Source: Pseudomonas sp. JQ170C (GTDB lineage: Bacteria; Pseudomonadota; Gammaproteobacteria; Pseudomonadales; Pseudomonadaceae). From it: a stretch of DNA of 64,000 nt. The DNA lies in contig NZ_CP141608.1 in NCBI RefSeq assembly GCF_035581345.1, positions 2,386,501 to 2,450,500 on the forward strand. Reading direction: 5' to 3'. A program made the position numbers and the translations under genes. Shown one piece after another: positions 16,427 to 25,319 of this stretch. The stretch's first letter is position 1. The number at the start of each line of letters is the position of its first letter. The notes below the pieces were generated by a model, which was not told the DNA's origin, did not search any database, and saw only the letters and a program-made list of their open reading frames with translations.

Positions 16427-16999
16427 TCAGGCGTGGGGCTTCAGGCTTGCGATCATGTTTCTTTCTTGAACTACTGTTTGCGGATCAAAGGTGGTGTTGC
16501 GTTCTTTACTAAAGTGCTCCATGACGAATATCTGCGCCTCGCACAATTCGATCAAATTGCTTTTTAGTACCTCGACTTGAGACTGGATCGCATTCCTGAC
16601 CCGTCCATCACTTATCTCGGTGGTTGTTATCAGGCAGTGAATGACGCTTTGCAACGACTTCATGTTTCTCTGCACTGCTGAATACGACGATATATACCTT
16701 TCATAGATGAACGTCTGCTTCGGAGTGAGTTCTGAAAGGCGCACTGCAATATTCTTGGGAAGGTCGTCTAATGCATAGGTAAAGCTTGCGTATTCACCTG
16801 CTCTGTACGCATCAATTATGGTGTTCAAACCCTTAAGATCACTGGCAAGGCCTAAATTTTTGGTGCTGAAGATTCGCCATAGTGATTCCTTTTTTGCTTT
16901 GGTCTCAAGCAGCCGGGCGACGTGGTAGTGAATCCAGATCAACGCAATTGAAAAGATGAAAGGGATGCATAGCTTTAGCGTATCGTCCCAGGTCAGCAT
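16427..16999 (-). CDS. Unknown membrane-anchored protein
   Basis: A 190-residue protein with one membrane helix near the N-terminus (about residues 9-25, KLCIPFIFSIALIWIHY). The remaining part is long, helical and cytoplasmic-looking, and might form coiled coils (RNMKSLQSVIHCL, QSQVEVLKSNLIELCEAQ). No family was recognised. ATG 16997-16999 is favoured because AGGAA is 6-7 bases upstream; the frame is open back to 17161 but there it runs through the REP repeat and is unlikely to be coding. GC is clearly lower than in neighbours, suggesting horizontal acquisition. Confidence 0.6.
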   Translation of the reverse strand: MLTWDDTLKLCIPFIFSIALIWIHYHVARLLETKAKKESLWRIFSTKNLGLASDLKGLNTIIDAYRAGEYASFTYALDDLPKNIAVRLSELTPKQTFIYERYISSYSAVQRNMKSLQSVIHCLITTTEISDGRVRNAIQSQVEVLKSNLIELCEAQIFVMEHFSKERNTTFDPQTVVQERNMIASLKPHA

Positions 17000-17103
17000 C
17001 TTTTTATTCCTATTGGGAATTAACAGATTCAATATGGGTTTTGCCGTTTGAATAAAGCCTAGAAGAAACGTGTCTGAAGGCAAGATCGGCACAGCGATGC
17101 GAA

Positions 17104-17173
17104 GTAGGAGCGGGCTTGCCCCGCGATAGCAATATCGCCGATACATCGTATCGCGGGGCAAGCCCGCTCCTAC
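17104..17173. repeat. Paired inverted REP element
   Basis: Two inverted REP cores (GAGCGGGCTTGCCCCGCG and its complement) are separated by a spacer of about 24 bases. They lie between the start of the unknown gene (16999) and the 3' end of the TonB receptor (17211). They can form a long hairpin at the receptor mRNA 3' end. Confidence 0.92.
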
Positions 17174-17210
17174 GGGTTCGTTTGTGACCCAAGGCGGGCG
17201 TTCATGTCGG

Positions 17211-19679
17211 TTAGAAGTCGTATTTCAGGCTTGCCATGATGTTGCGGGGCTCGCCGTAGAAGGTCGAGGCGTAGCTGCCCATGCCGCTGAAGTATTTGCG
17301 GTCGGTCAGGTTGTTGAGGTTGAGGTTGCCACGCAGGTTGTTGCTGAAGTCATACGCCGTCATCAGCCCGACGAGGGTGTAGGGCTTCTGCTCGAAATGG
17401 GCGTCGAGGGTGTTGGTGCCGAACCCCAAGGTGGTGTCGTAGTAGACCTTGCTCTGCCAGGAGACATTGCCGCCAACGGTCATGCGGTTGAGGGCACCCG
17501 GCAGCCGGTAGGTGGTGGCCAGGCGGGCGATCTGCTCGGGCTGGGTGGTGCTGACCTTGTTGCCGTCCTTGTCTTCGGAGTGGCGGTAGGTGTAGCCGCC
17601 ATGCACGTTCCAGTCGGGCATCAGTTCGCCGGAGACCTCAACCTCGAAACCGCGGGTCGAGACCCCGGAAGCAGCACGGTAGGCGGTGGCGTTGGGCACA
17701 TCCAGGCGCAGGCCATCGGCTTCGGCGACGTTGTCCTGCTCCGATGCGAACAGTGCAAGGCTTGCGTTCAGGCGGCCCTCGTAATACTCGCCCTTGATCC
17801 CCAGCTCATAGCTTTCACCCGTCAGCGGGTCGATCGGCGTGCCGTTGCGGTCCGGGTTGAAGGGCTGTGGCTTGAAGATGTCGGCATAGCTGGCATAGAG
17901 GGTGTGGTGTTCATCCACATCGTAAGTGATGCCGGCATAGGGGGTGACCACGCCACTGTCGCGGGTGTTGTAGTGCACGTTCGGGTTGGGCAGCGGCGGG
18001 ATGACCCCGTCCTGGTCCCAGTAGTGGTCGGTCACCCGGGTACCGAGGATCACGTTGAGGTCATCGGTAGGCTTGAATATCGCGGCGGCATAGGCGGCCC
18101 GCTCCCTGGCCACGGTGTCGTAGGGCACGGTGTACAACGGCGCCTCCGGTTTGACGGGGTCGTGGTTCCAGTTGAAGAAGTCGTCGACCCGGTAGCTGCC
18201 GAACGAGATGGTCGCCGATTCGTTCTCGTTACGCGCCCAGTTGACCCCCATCACCATCTCATGGGTACGGCCGAACAGCTGGAATGGCCCGTTGGCATAG
18301 GCCGCGAAGTCGAGCTCTTTGGAGGTCGAGTGGTATTTGCTGGTAAACGCGTTGGCCGAGTGGTCCACGGCGTTGATCTGGCCGTTGACCGACGAGGTCA
18401 GGTTGTCGACGTCGTAGCGGCGGAAGTTGGCTTCCAGCTTGACCAGCCAGTCGTTCTGCAGATGGTGTTCGATGCTGGTGAAGAAGCGCTGGGTCTCGGT
18501 GTCGCTGTAAGCCCACTTGGCACCGGAGTTGGTCGAGCGCGACGGCTTGACGGTGGCACCGTTGGAGTAGAACGCCGGCAGGTTGGAGTTGGTCGAGCCA
18601 TCGGCGTGACCTTTCTGGTAGTCCAGGCCGAAGGCGAGGGTGGTGCTGTCGTTCAGATCGGCTTCGACAATGCCGTAGAAGATGTGGTCCTCTCGGCGCA
18701 GGTAGTCGATGTAGCTGTTCTCCTCCTGCGTGGCGGCGACCATGCGGCCGCGCAGGTGCTTGCTGTCACTCAGTGGCCCGGACAGGTCCAGTTCACTGCG
18801 GTACTGGTCCCAGGTGCCGGCGCCAGCGGTGACGTGCCCCTGGAATTCGCTGGTCGGGCGCTTGCGGACGAAGTTGACCACGCCCGAGGGAAAACCGGTG
18901 CCATTGAGCAGGCCGGCCGAACCGCGCAGTACCTCGATGCGGTCGTAGATGGCGGTGCCGATCAATCCGTAGTTGTCGCGTAACGGCGCATTGGTGCTGA
19001 GGCTGGGCAGGCCATCGAACTGGAAATTGGTGATTTCAAAGCCGCGGGCATAGAAGGAGTTGACCTCGGTGTTGTCCTGGCTGACCGTCACGCCGGGTGT
19101 CTGGTTGAGCACGTCGGCGATGTTCAACAGCCCCTGGTCCTCGATTTGCTGGCGGGTGATCACGCTGACCGATTGCGGGGTGTGACGCAGGGACAGGTTC
19201 ATCTTGGTCGCGGTGCTGGTTGCGCCGGTGGTGTAGGAGCCGGTCCCTTCGGTGGTAGTTCCCAACCCGGTACCGGAGATAGTGGTTTCGCCCAGCTCCA
19301 GCGCATTGCCCTGGCTCGCGGCCACTTCCAGCACATAGTTGTTGCCTGCCTTGACGGCCCTCAGGCCACTACCGGCCAGTAGACGCGCCAGGCCTTCATC
19401 GACGGAGTAGGGCCCGTTGAGCCCGGCGCTGCGCTTGCCGGCGGTCAACTGGGCATCGGCCGAGAGCAGGATGTTGGCCGCCCGGGCAAATTGGTTCAAC
19501 GCCTGATCAAGGCTGCCGTTGGCAATGCTGTAGGTGTGCATCTGTTCGCTGGATGCCGCGAGGGCCTGCGGAGCCTGGGTGCCGAGCAACAACGGTGCGC
19601 CAACCAGCACGCTGGCAAACAGGACAGGGTGAAGCCTTCGGTTCAGGCGGGAGCGGGGGGAAGTGGGCAGATACGGCAT
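17211..19679 (-). CDS. TonB-dependent siderophore receptor with STN signalling domain
   Basis: An 822-residue outer-membrane ferric-siderophore transporter-transducer. In order it has a signal peptide (to about residue 42), an STN secretin/TonB N-terminal domain (about 50-118, YSIANGSLDQALNQFARAANI) that contacts FecR, a plug domain (about 160-275, TPQSVSVITRQQIEDQG, FPSGVVNFVRKRP), and a 22-strand barrel ending in LKYDF with terminal Phe. The domain layout is that of FpvA/FoxA-type receptors; the ligand is unknown. It is the last gene of a fecI-fecR-receptor locus, with fecR ending 99 bases upstream. A stem-loop (19690-19724) overlaps its ribosome-binding site. Confidence 0.94.
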   Translation of the reverse strand: MPYLPTSPRSRLNRRLHPVLFASVLVGAPLLLGTQAPQALAASSEQMHTYSIANGSLDQALNQFARAANILLSADAQLTAGKRSAGLNGPYSVDEGLARLLAGSGLRAVKAGNNYVLEVAASQGNALELGETTISGTGLGTTTEGTGSYTTGATSTATKMNLSLRHTPQSVSVITRQQIEDQGLLNIADVLNQTPGVTVSQDNTEVNSFYARGFEITNFQFDGLPSLSTNAPLRDNYGLIGTAIYDRIEVLRGSAGLLNGTGFPSGVVNFVRKRPTSEFQGHVTAGAGTWDQYRSELDLSGPLSDSKHLRGRMVAATQEENSYIDYLRREDHIFYGIVEADLNDSTTLAFGLDYQKGHADGSTNSNLPAFYSNGATVKPSRSTNSGAKWAYSDTETQRFFTSIEHHLQNDWLVKLEANFRRYDVDNLTSSVNGQINAVDHSANAFTSKYHSTSKELDFAAYANGPFQLFGRTHEMVMGVNWARNENESATISFGSYRVDDFFNWNHDPVKPEAPLYTVPYDTVARERAAYAAAIFKPTDDLNVILGTRVTDHYWDQDGVIPPLPNPNVHYNTRDSGVVTPYAGITYDVDEHHTLYASYADIFKPQPFNPDRNGTPIDPLTGESYELGIKGEYYEGRLNASLALFASEQDNVAEADGLRLDVPNATAYRAASGVSTRGFEVEVSGELMPDWNVHGGYTYRHSEDKDGNKVSTTQPEQIARLATTYRLPGALNRMTVGGNVSWQSKVYYDTTLGFGTNTLDAHFEQKPYTLVGLMTAYDFSNNLRGNLNLNNLTDRKYFSGMGSYASTFYGEPRNIMASLKYDF

Positions 19680-19689
19680 TCAATAAGGT

Positions 19690-19724
19690 CCTCTTGAGAA
19701 TGCGTCTTTATTGAGTTCAAGAGG
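19690..19724 (-). promoter_or_regulatory. Stem-loop enclosing the TonB receptor ribosome-binding site
   Basis: CCTCTTGA (upstream on the minus strand) pairs perfectly with TCAAGAGG, separated by a 19-base loop. The downstream arm contains the AGAGGA that serves as Shine-Dalgarno, about 10 bases before the ATG at 19677-19679. Folding would limit translation of the receptor. This is inferred from complementarity only. Confidence 0.45.
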
Positions 19725-19778
19725 TATCCCGGACGAGCGCTCGAATCCTACAAGGGGCAACCGATTTTTTTTGCGGCG

Positions 19779-20735
19779 CTATCCAGGCAGTACGGTCACC
19801 CAGTAACGGGTGGCACGGTGGACCTTCACCGGCAGTGATTGCTGCAGAGCCGTCAAGACGCGATCGGTATCGGCCAGGGGGAACACACCGGTCAGCGGCA
19901 GCAGGGCAATGCTCGGGTCGCAACGAAGCACGCCGGGGCGATGACGGGACAGCTGCTCCAGGAATTTCCCCAGTGGCATGCGTTCGGCCACAAGGCGACC
20001 GTCCTGCCAGGCGATGCTGTTGGCATCGGCGACCGAGAGCGCGCCCAGGTGTGTGGATGAAAACCAGCGACGCTGCCCTGCGGCAAGGCGTGTGGTTGGG
20101 GCATGCCGAGGGCGCAGTTCCAGCGCGCCCTCGAACAACTCGACCTGGCTGCCGCCGTCGTGTTGATACACGCAGAAGCGGGTGCCAAGCGCCTGGATTT
20201 CTCCGGCCGTGGTTTCCACGATCAAGGGGCGCCGGGCGGCATCATGGCCACTGTCCAGCAGTATTTCGCCGTCGAGCAAGCGGATGCGCCGCTCAGTGTC
20301 GCTGAAGGCAATGTCTACGGCACTGCCGCTGTTGAGGCTCATGCGGCTGCCGTCGGGCAGGGTGCGGTGCAGGGTTTGCCCCGTGCCCGTGCGCACATCG
20401 GCCCATGCCTCCCGCCAGAACGGCTGAGCTTGCACAAGGTAGCCGCTGCCACCGGTCACCAGCACCAGGCTGAGCAACTTGAGAACCTGGCGCCGTTTTG
20501 CATCGGGCATGTCGCGCAGGACCGTTCGCACGGTATCGCCAGGCACACACGCCAGCGTGCTTTGCATCTGCTCCAGTCGCTGCCAGGCGCGACGATGTTC
20601 GGGGTCGGCTGCCTGCCATTCGGCGAAGCGACGCTGTTGCTCTTCGTCCAGCTCGCCACCCCATAGCAGCATCAGCCAATGACTGGCCTGCTCGACGACG
20701 GCGGGCGCGATGGGGCCTTCGTTAACGTGGGTCAT
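19779..20735 (-). CDS. FecR-type anti-sigma/sigma regulator
   Basis: A 318-residue inner-membrane signalling protein between the TonB receptor and the ECF sigma factor. The N-terminal DUF4880/FecR_N part (residues 10-70) has WLMLLWGGELDEEQQRRFAEW. A hydrophobic segment lies at about 92-108 (LLSLVLVTGGSGYLV). The periplasmic FecR domain follows (about 120-225) with TLPDGSRMSLNSGSAVDI, LLDGEILLDSGHDA, VETTAGEIQALGTRFCVY and AGQRRWF. ATG 20733-20735 overlaps the sigma stop by 4 bases. It would hold or activate the sigma factor according to receptor occupancy. Confidence 0.93.
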   Translation of the reverse strand: MTHVNEGPIAPAVVEQASHWLMLLWGGELDEEQQRRFAEWQAADPEHRRAWQRLEQMQSTLACVPGDTVRTVLRDMPDAKRRQVLKLLSLVLVTGGSGYLVQAQPFWREAWADVRTGTGQTLHRTLPDGSRMSLNSGSAVDIAFSDTERRIRLLDGEILLDSGHDAARRPLIVETTAGEIQALGTRFCVYQHDGGSQVELFEGALELRPRHAPTTRLAAGQRRWFSSTHLGALSVADANSIAWQDGRLVAERMPLGKFLEQLSRHRPGVLRCDPSIALLPLTGVFPLADTDRVLTALQQSLPVKVHRATRYWVTVLPG

Positions 20736-21238
20736 TCGGCGTAAAGCACCTGATAGCTGGCGGTGATGGCGCGCACCATGTACTTCTGCACCGCACTGAC
20801 ACTGACCTGCAGGCGCTCGGCGATCTGCGGATAGGTCAACCCCTCGAACTGCGACAGCAGGAAGGCCTCGCGCACCTTGGCGGGCATGCTGTCGAGCATG
20901 GCGTCGATCTGCATCAGGGTTTCGATGACCAAGGCGCGTGTCTCCAGTGAAGGTGTTTGCGGTTCCGGTCGGGCGGCGAGGCTCTCCAGGTACGCCTGCT
21001 CGATACGCTGGCGGCGCCACTGGTCGATCACCAGGTTGCGCGCGATCTGCGTGAGAAAACGTCGCCCGTCTCCACGTTCGGGCAGGCGTTGGCTCACCAG
21101 CAGGCGCAGGAAAGTATCCTGGGCGATATCGGCAGCCTGCTCGCGGTTGCCCAGGCGCCCACGCAGCCAGTTACGCAGCCAGCCATGATGAGTGCGGTAA
21201 AGGGTATCGAGCAGGTGAAGCGAGGCGTCCGATGGCAC
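20732..21238 (-). CDS. ECF sigma-70 factor, FecI family
   Basis: A 168-residue sigma factor expected to transcribe the downstream TonB receptor. Region 2 has YRTHHGWLRNWLRGRLGN, EQAADIAQDTFLRLL and RRFLTQIARNLVIDQWRR. Region 4 has MPAKVREAFLLSQFEGLTYPQIAERLQVSVSAVQKYM. The start is a GTG at 21236-21238 with AGGAAAG 5-8 bases upstream. The stop overlaps fecR by 4 bases. The order sigma, fecR, receptor is the classical arrangement for cell-surface signalling. Confidence 0.94.
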   Translation of the reverse strand: MPSDASLHLLDTLYRTHHGWLRNWLRGRLGNREQAADIAQDTFLRLLVSQRLPERGDGRRFLTQIARNLVIDQWRRQRIEQAYLESLAARPEPQTPSLETRALVIETLMQIDAMLDSMPAKVREAFLLSQFEGLTYPQIAERLQVSVSAVQKYMVRAITASYQVLYAE

Positions 21239-21335
21239 CGGCCTTTCCTATGAATGATTTGCAGATGAGAATTTGTCTCGATTGTAGAGCGGTCTGCCGG
21301 CTTTGGGAACACCCGCGTGGGCTGCGAAGCGCTCG

Positions 21336-22010
21336 CTAGAGCCCCGCCTTGCCCTTGAGCTCCGCCTCCTGCCACACCCCGCTCAGCGGTCCGCCCGGCA
21401 ACCCTTCATTGGCGCGCTCCAGCGTAAAGACCACCGGAATGAACCCGGCCTCCCGTACCAATCGAGCCCCCACCTCCCGGGCTTTGGCGTCGTCCGCAAA
21501 AATCGGCAGGGCCTTGCCGCTGCCGGACTGATCTTTCATGGCGCCATAGCCGAGGGCATTGAACGCCCGCACCAGGTGCACACCGGGCAGATACTGCCGG
21601 TCAGCCAGTGCAACACCCGTCTCCAGCGCCGAGCGCCCGACTTCACCGTCGCGACCACTGAAGGGATTGCTGGTGCTCAACACGACCTTGCCGTCCAGCT
21701 TGCCCTTGAGCTGTTCGGCCAGGGTCGGCATCGCGCCGTAGGGCACGCTGATCACTATCACCTCGCCCCATGTCGCGGCTTCGCTCACCGAGCCGGCCTT
21801 GGCATTGGGGCCGGCGCTGCTGACCAGTTCCGTGAGCGTCTCGGGATGTCGCGACGAAAACATCACGGCGTGCCCAGCCTTGGCCCACAGTGTGCCCAGC
21901 GTACCGCCGACCTTCCCGGCACCGATCACGCCGATCCTGAGGGAGTCGGCCATGGCTTGGCCGGTGCACAGCACCAGGCCGGCGATCATCAGCAAAAGGA
22001 TTCTGGCCAT
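21336..22010 (-). CDS. Exported NAD(P)-binding protein (F420/NADP oxidoreductase fold)
   Basis: A 224-residue protein whose body matches the NADP oxidoreductase, coenzyme F420-dependent family. The Rossmann motif is IGVIGAGKVGGTLGTLWAKAG (about residues 25-45, shown in part as GVIGAGKVGGTLG), with SSRHP after the second strand, VIISVPYG-like VIVISVPYG, LVRAFNALGYG and FADDAKAREV. Before it lies a clear Sec signal peptide (RILLLMIAGLVLCTGQAMA, cleavage near residue 21). A Sec-exported unfolded Rossmann protein is unusual because NAD(P)H is cytoplasmic. It starts at ATG 22008-22010 and appears monocistronic. The substrate is unknown. Confidence 0.82.
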   Translation of the reverse strand: MARILLLMIAGLVLCTGQAMADSLRIGVIGAGKVGGTLGTLWAKAGHAVMFSSRHPETLTELVSSAGPNAKAGSVSEAATWGEVIVISVPYGAMPTLAEQLKGKLDGKVVLSTSNPFSGRDGEVGRSALETGVALADRQYLPGVHLVRAFNALGYGAMKDQSGSGKALPIFADDAKAREVGARLVREAGFIPVVFTLERANEGLPGGPLSGVWQEAELKGKAGL

Positions 22011-22289
22011 GTGCTGCGCTCCTGATTGAACGGTTGAGTAGTCACCGTAGTAGAGCCAGCCGTTGAAAGAAAGGCGTGTGCCGTTGCCGCCGCGCGTTCA
22101 CCGGGTGTGCGAGTGTTCGGGGTGGCCTGTGTCGCACATCTATTCATCCGGCAGCGCATTTTCTCTTCTACGCTGTTACTGGTTATCCGCTGCGCAGGGC
22201 GTTGCGGGTGTCACTTGCCGAGTCGGTAACCCGTTGGGTGTCAGGGCGCCAACGTTCCGTTCTGCCGTTTCTCCCAGAGGACTATCGTC

Positions 22290-23831
22290 ATGTCTGCCTG
22301 CCTCTACCGGGCGATCCTACTCACTATCGCCATGTTCGCGCTCTCGGGTTGTTCCGATGAGGATTCGCAGGCCAAGCCATCGGCCGCGGCGCCCGCATCG
22401 GCCACTCCGGCCGCTCCCGTTACTCCAGCCGCGCCAGCCGCTCCGGTCACACCGGTCACGCCACCTGCGCCGAGCGAGGCGGTGTTCAGCACCGAACAGC
22501 TTGATCAGATGCTGGCACCCTTGGCGTTATATCCGGATGCGTTGCTGGCGCAGGTGCTGATGGCCACCACTTATCCGGGCAATGTCGCCGACGCCGTTGC
22601 CTGGTCCAAGGCGCATCCGAAGGCCAGCGGTGATGCCGCCGTCAAGCAGGTCGCCGACCAGCCCTGGGACCCCAGCGTGCAGTCGCTGGTGGCGTTTCCG
22701 CAGGTGCTCGCCACCCTCGGCCAGGACCCGGTGTGGGTGCAGCGAGTCGGCGATGCGTTTCTGGCCCAGCCCGACGCGGTCATGAATTCGGTGCAGCGCC
22801 TGCGCGCCAAGGCCAAGGCCGCCGGCCACCTGGAGTCGAACGAGCAGCAGACCGTCATCGTGCAACCGGCAAGCGCCCCCGCGGGCGGTACGACCACGGT
22901 GGTGCAAGGGGCCGCGCCGGCACAAACCATCGTGATCCAGCCGACCAATCCGCAGGTCGTGTACGTCCCGAGCTACAACCCCACTGTGGTGTATGGCAGC
23001 TGGCCCTATCCGGCCTCGCCACCGGCGTATTACCCGCCGTCGCCGGGTTATGCCATCGGCACGGCGTTGGCCACCGGCCTGGCATTCGGCGCTGGCGTCG
23101 CCATCGTCAACTCGCTGTGGGGGGATTGCGACTGGGGGCACAATGACGTCGATATCGACGTCAATCGCTACAACAACATCAACGTCAACCGCAGGATCGA
23201 TGCCAATCAGAACAACTGGCAGCACAATCCGCAGTATCGCAACGGCGTACCGTACCGCGACCAGGCCAGCCGAACCCAATTCGACCGACGCTTGCCCGGC
23301 AGCGAACAGCGCACCGCCTTGCGGGGTGACACGCCAGCCCGTGTCGCAGACCGCCAGCGTGCCCGGGAAAGCCTCGCGCAGCGTGGCATCGAAGCACCGG
23401 CCACCAGTAACCTCGAGGCCCGCCAGCGTGTGCAGAGTGCCGACCGCGAGCGCGCCCAGCAAAGCCTGGAGCAACGCGGCATCGGCCAGTCCGGTAGCGC
23501 ACGCGAGCGTGCCCAGGTTGCCGACCGCCAACTGAAAAATGACGGTCAGGCCCGCCAGCGTGCGCAGGCGACCCAGCAGAATCGCCAGAACAAGCCGTCA
23601 GCGCACAACAACCAGCAGGTGCGCAAGCAGGTGCGTCAGCAACATGCTGGTGCCCAGGCGCCGCGCAACAATGCGTTGGCCGGTGCGCGTGATCCTGCGC
23701 AATCACGCCTCGCGAGTAATCGCGGACAGGTCAGCCGCCAGAGCTTCAGCCGACCCTCCGGGGCGTCTGCGGGCCACGCGGTGCAACGACCGGTACGGAT
23801 GCAATCCCACGGTGGCGGCCGTCGCCGTTGA
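22290..23831 (+). CDS. DUF3300 lipoprotein with charged repeat tail
   Basis: A 513-residue lipoprotein with the lipobox ALSGC (Cys20). A Pro/Ala/Val linker (26-65) is followed by the DUF3300 domain (about 68-300): EQLDQMLAPLALYPDALLAQVLMATTYP, then PQVVYVPSYNPTVVYGSWPYP. A glycine/alanine hydrophobic stretch lies near 250. The C-terminal 220 residues are Arg/Gln/Asn-rich and very basic, with repeated units (RQRARESLAQRGIEAP and RERAQQSLEQRGIGQS). Such a tail may bind nucleic acid, LPS or anionic polymers. DUF3300 has no established function. It is followed 14 bases later by its usual partner DUF2950, so the two form an operon. Confidence 0.9.
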   Translation: MSACLYRAILLTIAMFALSGCSDEDSQAKPSAAAPASATPAAPVTPAAPAAPVTPVTPPAPSEAVFSTEQLDQMLAPLALYPDALLAQVLMATTYPGNVADAVAWSKAHPKASGDAAVKQVADQPWDPSVQSLVAFPQVLATLGQDPVWVQRVGDAFLAQPDAVMNSVQRLRAKAKAAGHLESNEQQTVIVQPASAPAGGTTTVVQGAAPAQTIVIQPTNPQVVYVPSYNPTVVYGSWPYPASPPAYYPPSPGYAIGTALATGLAFGAGVAIVNSLWGDCDWGHNDVDIDVNRYNNINVNRRIDANQNNWQHNPQYRNGVPYRDQASRTQFDRRLPGSEQRTALRGDTPARVADRQRARESLAQRGIEAPATSNLEARQRVQSADRERAQQSLEQRGIGQSGSARERAQVADRQLKNDGQARQRAQATQQNRQNKPSAHNNQQVRKQVRQQHAGAQAPRNNALAGARDPAQSRLASNRGQVSRQSFSRPSGASAGHAVQRPVRMQSHGGGRRR

Positions 23832-23845
23832 GAGGAGAGTCAGTC

Positions 23846-24736
23846 ATGAATGCTGCAGGTCGATGTGCACTGGTTCTGCTCCTGTTCTGGACATCCGGCA
23901 GTTTTGCTCAGCAACACTTCCCAAGCGCGGAGGACGCCGGCGCGGCGCTGGTGCAGGCTCTTGGCAGCGAGAGTAGCGAAAGCCAAGCGCTGGCGAAGCT
24001 GCTCGGCAACGACTGGAAGAGCTACATCCCAACCGAGCACGTCGACCGCGAAGATGTCGACGCCTTTCTGGCCCTCTACAAGGAAAAGCATCTGATTCAG
24101 CCCGACAGCCCGGATCGTGCGCACCTGGTCGTCGGCGAAACAGCCTGGGTGTTCCCGATTCCCATCAAGCACGTTGCCAGCGGCTGGACATTCGACACCA
24201 AGGTCGGTGCCGAAGAAATCCGCCTGCGCCGCATCGGCCGTAACGAACTGGCAACCATTCAAGCGGTGCGTGCCTATCACGACGCGCAGATGGATTACGC
24301 CGAGGTTGATCGCAACAACGATGGGGTTCTGGAGTACGCGCAGAAGTTCATCAGCAGCGACGGGCAGTTCGATGGCCTGTACTGGCCTGAAGAGGAGGGC
24401 ATCGAGGAAAGCCCCCTCGGGCCGCTGTTCGGCGATGTCGCGATTGGCGACGACTGGCACGGCTATCACTACCGCATCCTCACCGCCCAAGGCCCCTCGG
24501 CACCCGGCGGCGCCTATGACTACAAGATCGACGGACGCATGACCCGCGGCTTTGCCGTGATCGCCTGGCCGACGAAGTACGGAGACACCGGCGTGATGAG
24601 CTTCATGATCAGCCACGACGGTGAAGTATTCGAGAAAGACCTCGGCCGAGACAGCACCAAAAAGGCTGCAGCCATTACCCGTTTCGACCCCGATAGCAGT
24701 TGGATCGAAGTCAAGGACGAGGACGACGCGCCCTGA
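23846..24736 (+). CDS. Exported DUF2950 protein
   Basis: A 296-residue exported protein with a signal peptide at residues 1-21 (CALVLLLFWTSGSFA). The mature part matches DUF2950: FPSAEDAGAALVQALG, VGETAWVFPIPIK, AYHDAQMDYAEVDRNNDGVLEYAQKF, GYHYRILTAQG and a C-terminal YGDTGVMSFMISHDGEVFEKDLG. The D-x-N-x-D-G segment resembles an EF-hand-type calcium loop. ATG 23846 is preferred over 23828 because GGAGAG lies just upstream. DUF2950 and DUF3300 genes are regularly neighbours, implying a joint envelope role that is not yet known. Confidence 0.9.
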   Translation: MNAAGRCALVLLLFWTSGSFAQQHFPSAEDAGAALVQALGSESSESQALAKLLGNDWKSYIPTEHVDREDVDAFLALYKEKHLIQPDSPDRAHLVVGETAWVFPIPIKHVASGWTFDTKVGAEEIRLRRIGRNELATIQAVRAYHDAQMDYAEVDRNNDGVLEYAQKFISSDGQFDGLYWPEEEGIEESPLGPLFGDVAIGDDWHGYHYRILTAQGPSAPGGAYDYKIDGRMTRGFAVIAWPTKYGDTGVMSFMISHDGEVFEKDLGRDSTKKAAAITRFDPDSSWIEVKDEDDAP

Positions 24737-24866
24737 ACCAGGCGGCCCTGCAACTCGACTGTAACCCGAGATCGCCGCCTTTCTGGACGGCTGGATTGAG
24801 AGCGTCCGTTTCGACCGCAGCAGCCGGACGGTGCCTTGGGCACGGCCCAGAGCAAGAGAGATATCC

Positions 24867-25250
24867 ATGCCATTGGTTCGCATCGACATCAGAAAACATC
24901 CCGACCCCGAGCACATCCAGAAACTGGGCCGGATCGTGTACCAGGCCATGAGGGACACGATCAACGTCCCAGACCATGACAACTTCCAGATACTCACCGA
25001 GCACGACGGCAACCGGCTGGTGAACGATCCCGAATACCTGGGTATCCGGCGTTCGGAGGGTCAGGTGTTCATCCAGATCACGCTCAACGAAGGCCGCACG
25101 ACCGAGCAAAAGAAAATGCTCTACCAGACCATCGCCAAGGGCTTCAATGAGGCGGCGGGCGTGCGCATGGAAGACGTCTTCATCAGCCTGGTGGAGGTCA
25201 AGCGGGAGAACTGGTCATTCGGCAACGGCATTGCCCAGTACGCCGAGTAA
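24867..25250 (+). CDS. Tautomerase-family protein (MIF/4-OT superfamily)
   Basis: A 127-residue cytoplasmic protein. The catalytic N-terminal proline is residue 2 (MPLVRIDIRK) after Met removal, as in 4-oxalocrotonate tautomerase relatives. LVNDPEYLGIRRSEGQVFIQITLNEGRTTEQK and VFISLVEVKRENWSFGNG identify the Tautomerase_2-type group. Enzymes of this kind tautomerise keto-enol substrates or dehalogenate. ATG 24867 is required to place Pro at position 2. AGAGAGA lies upstream. The gene is 130 bases downstream of DUF2950 and could be co-transcribed, but no functional link is apparent. Confidence 0.9.
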   Translation: MPLVRIDIRKHPDPEHIQKLGRIVYQAMRDTINVPDHDNFQILTEHDGNRLVNDPEYLGIRRSEGQVFIQITLNEGRTTEQKKMLYQTIAKGFNEAAGVRMEDVFISLVEVKRENWSFGNGIAQYAE

Positions 25251-25319
25251 CCCGCCTCGCGTTGACCGTCATCGCCTGCTGTGCCTCTGCCCACAACGCC
25301 GTCGGTGTATAGAGGCCCA

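Noticed and set aside
17184..18983. 599-residue plus-strand frame opposite the TonB receptor
   Set aside because: It is the high-GC antisense shadow of the receptor gene, whose domains and signal peptide are unambiguous.
21250..21275. Possible Fur box upstream of the second ECF sigma gene
   Set aside because: The A/T-rich bases near GATGAGAATTTGTCTC match the consensus too weakly by eye to list as a site.
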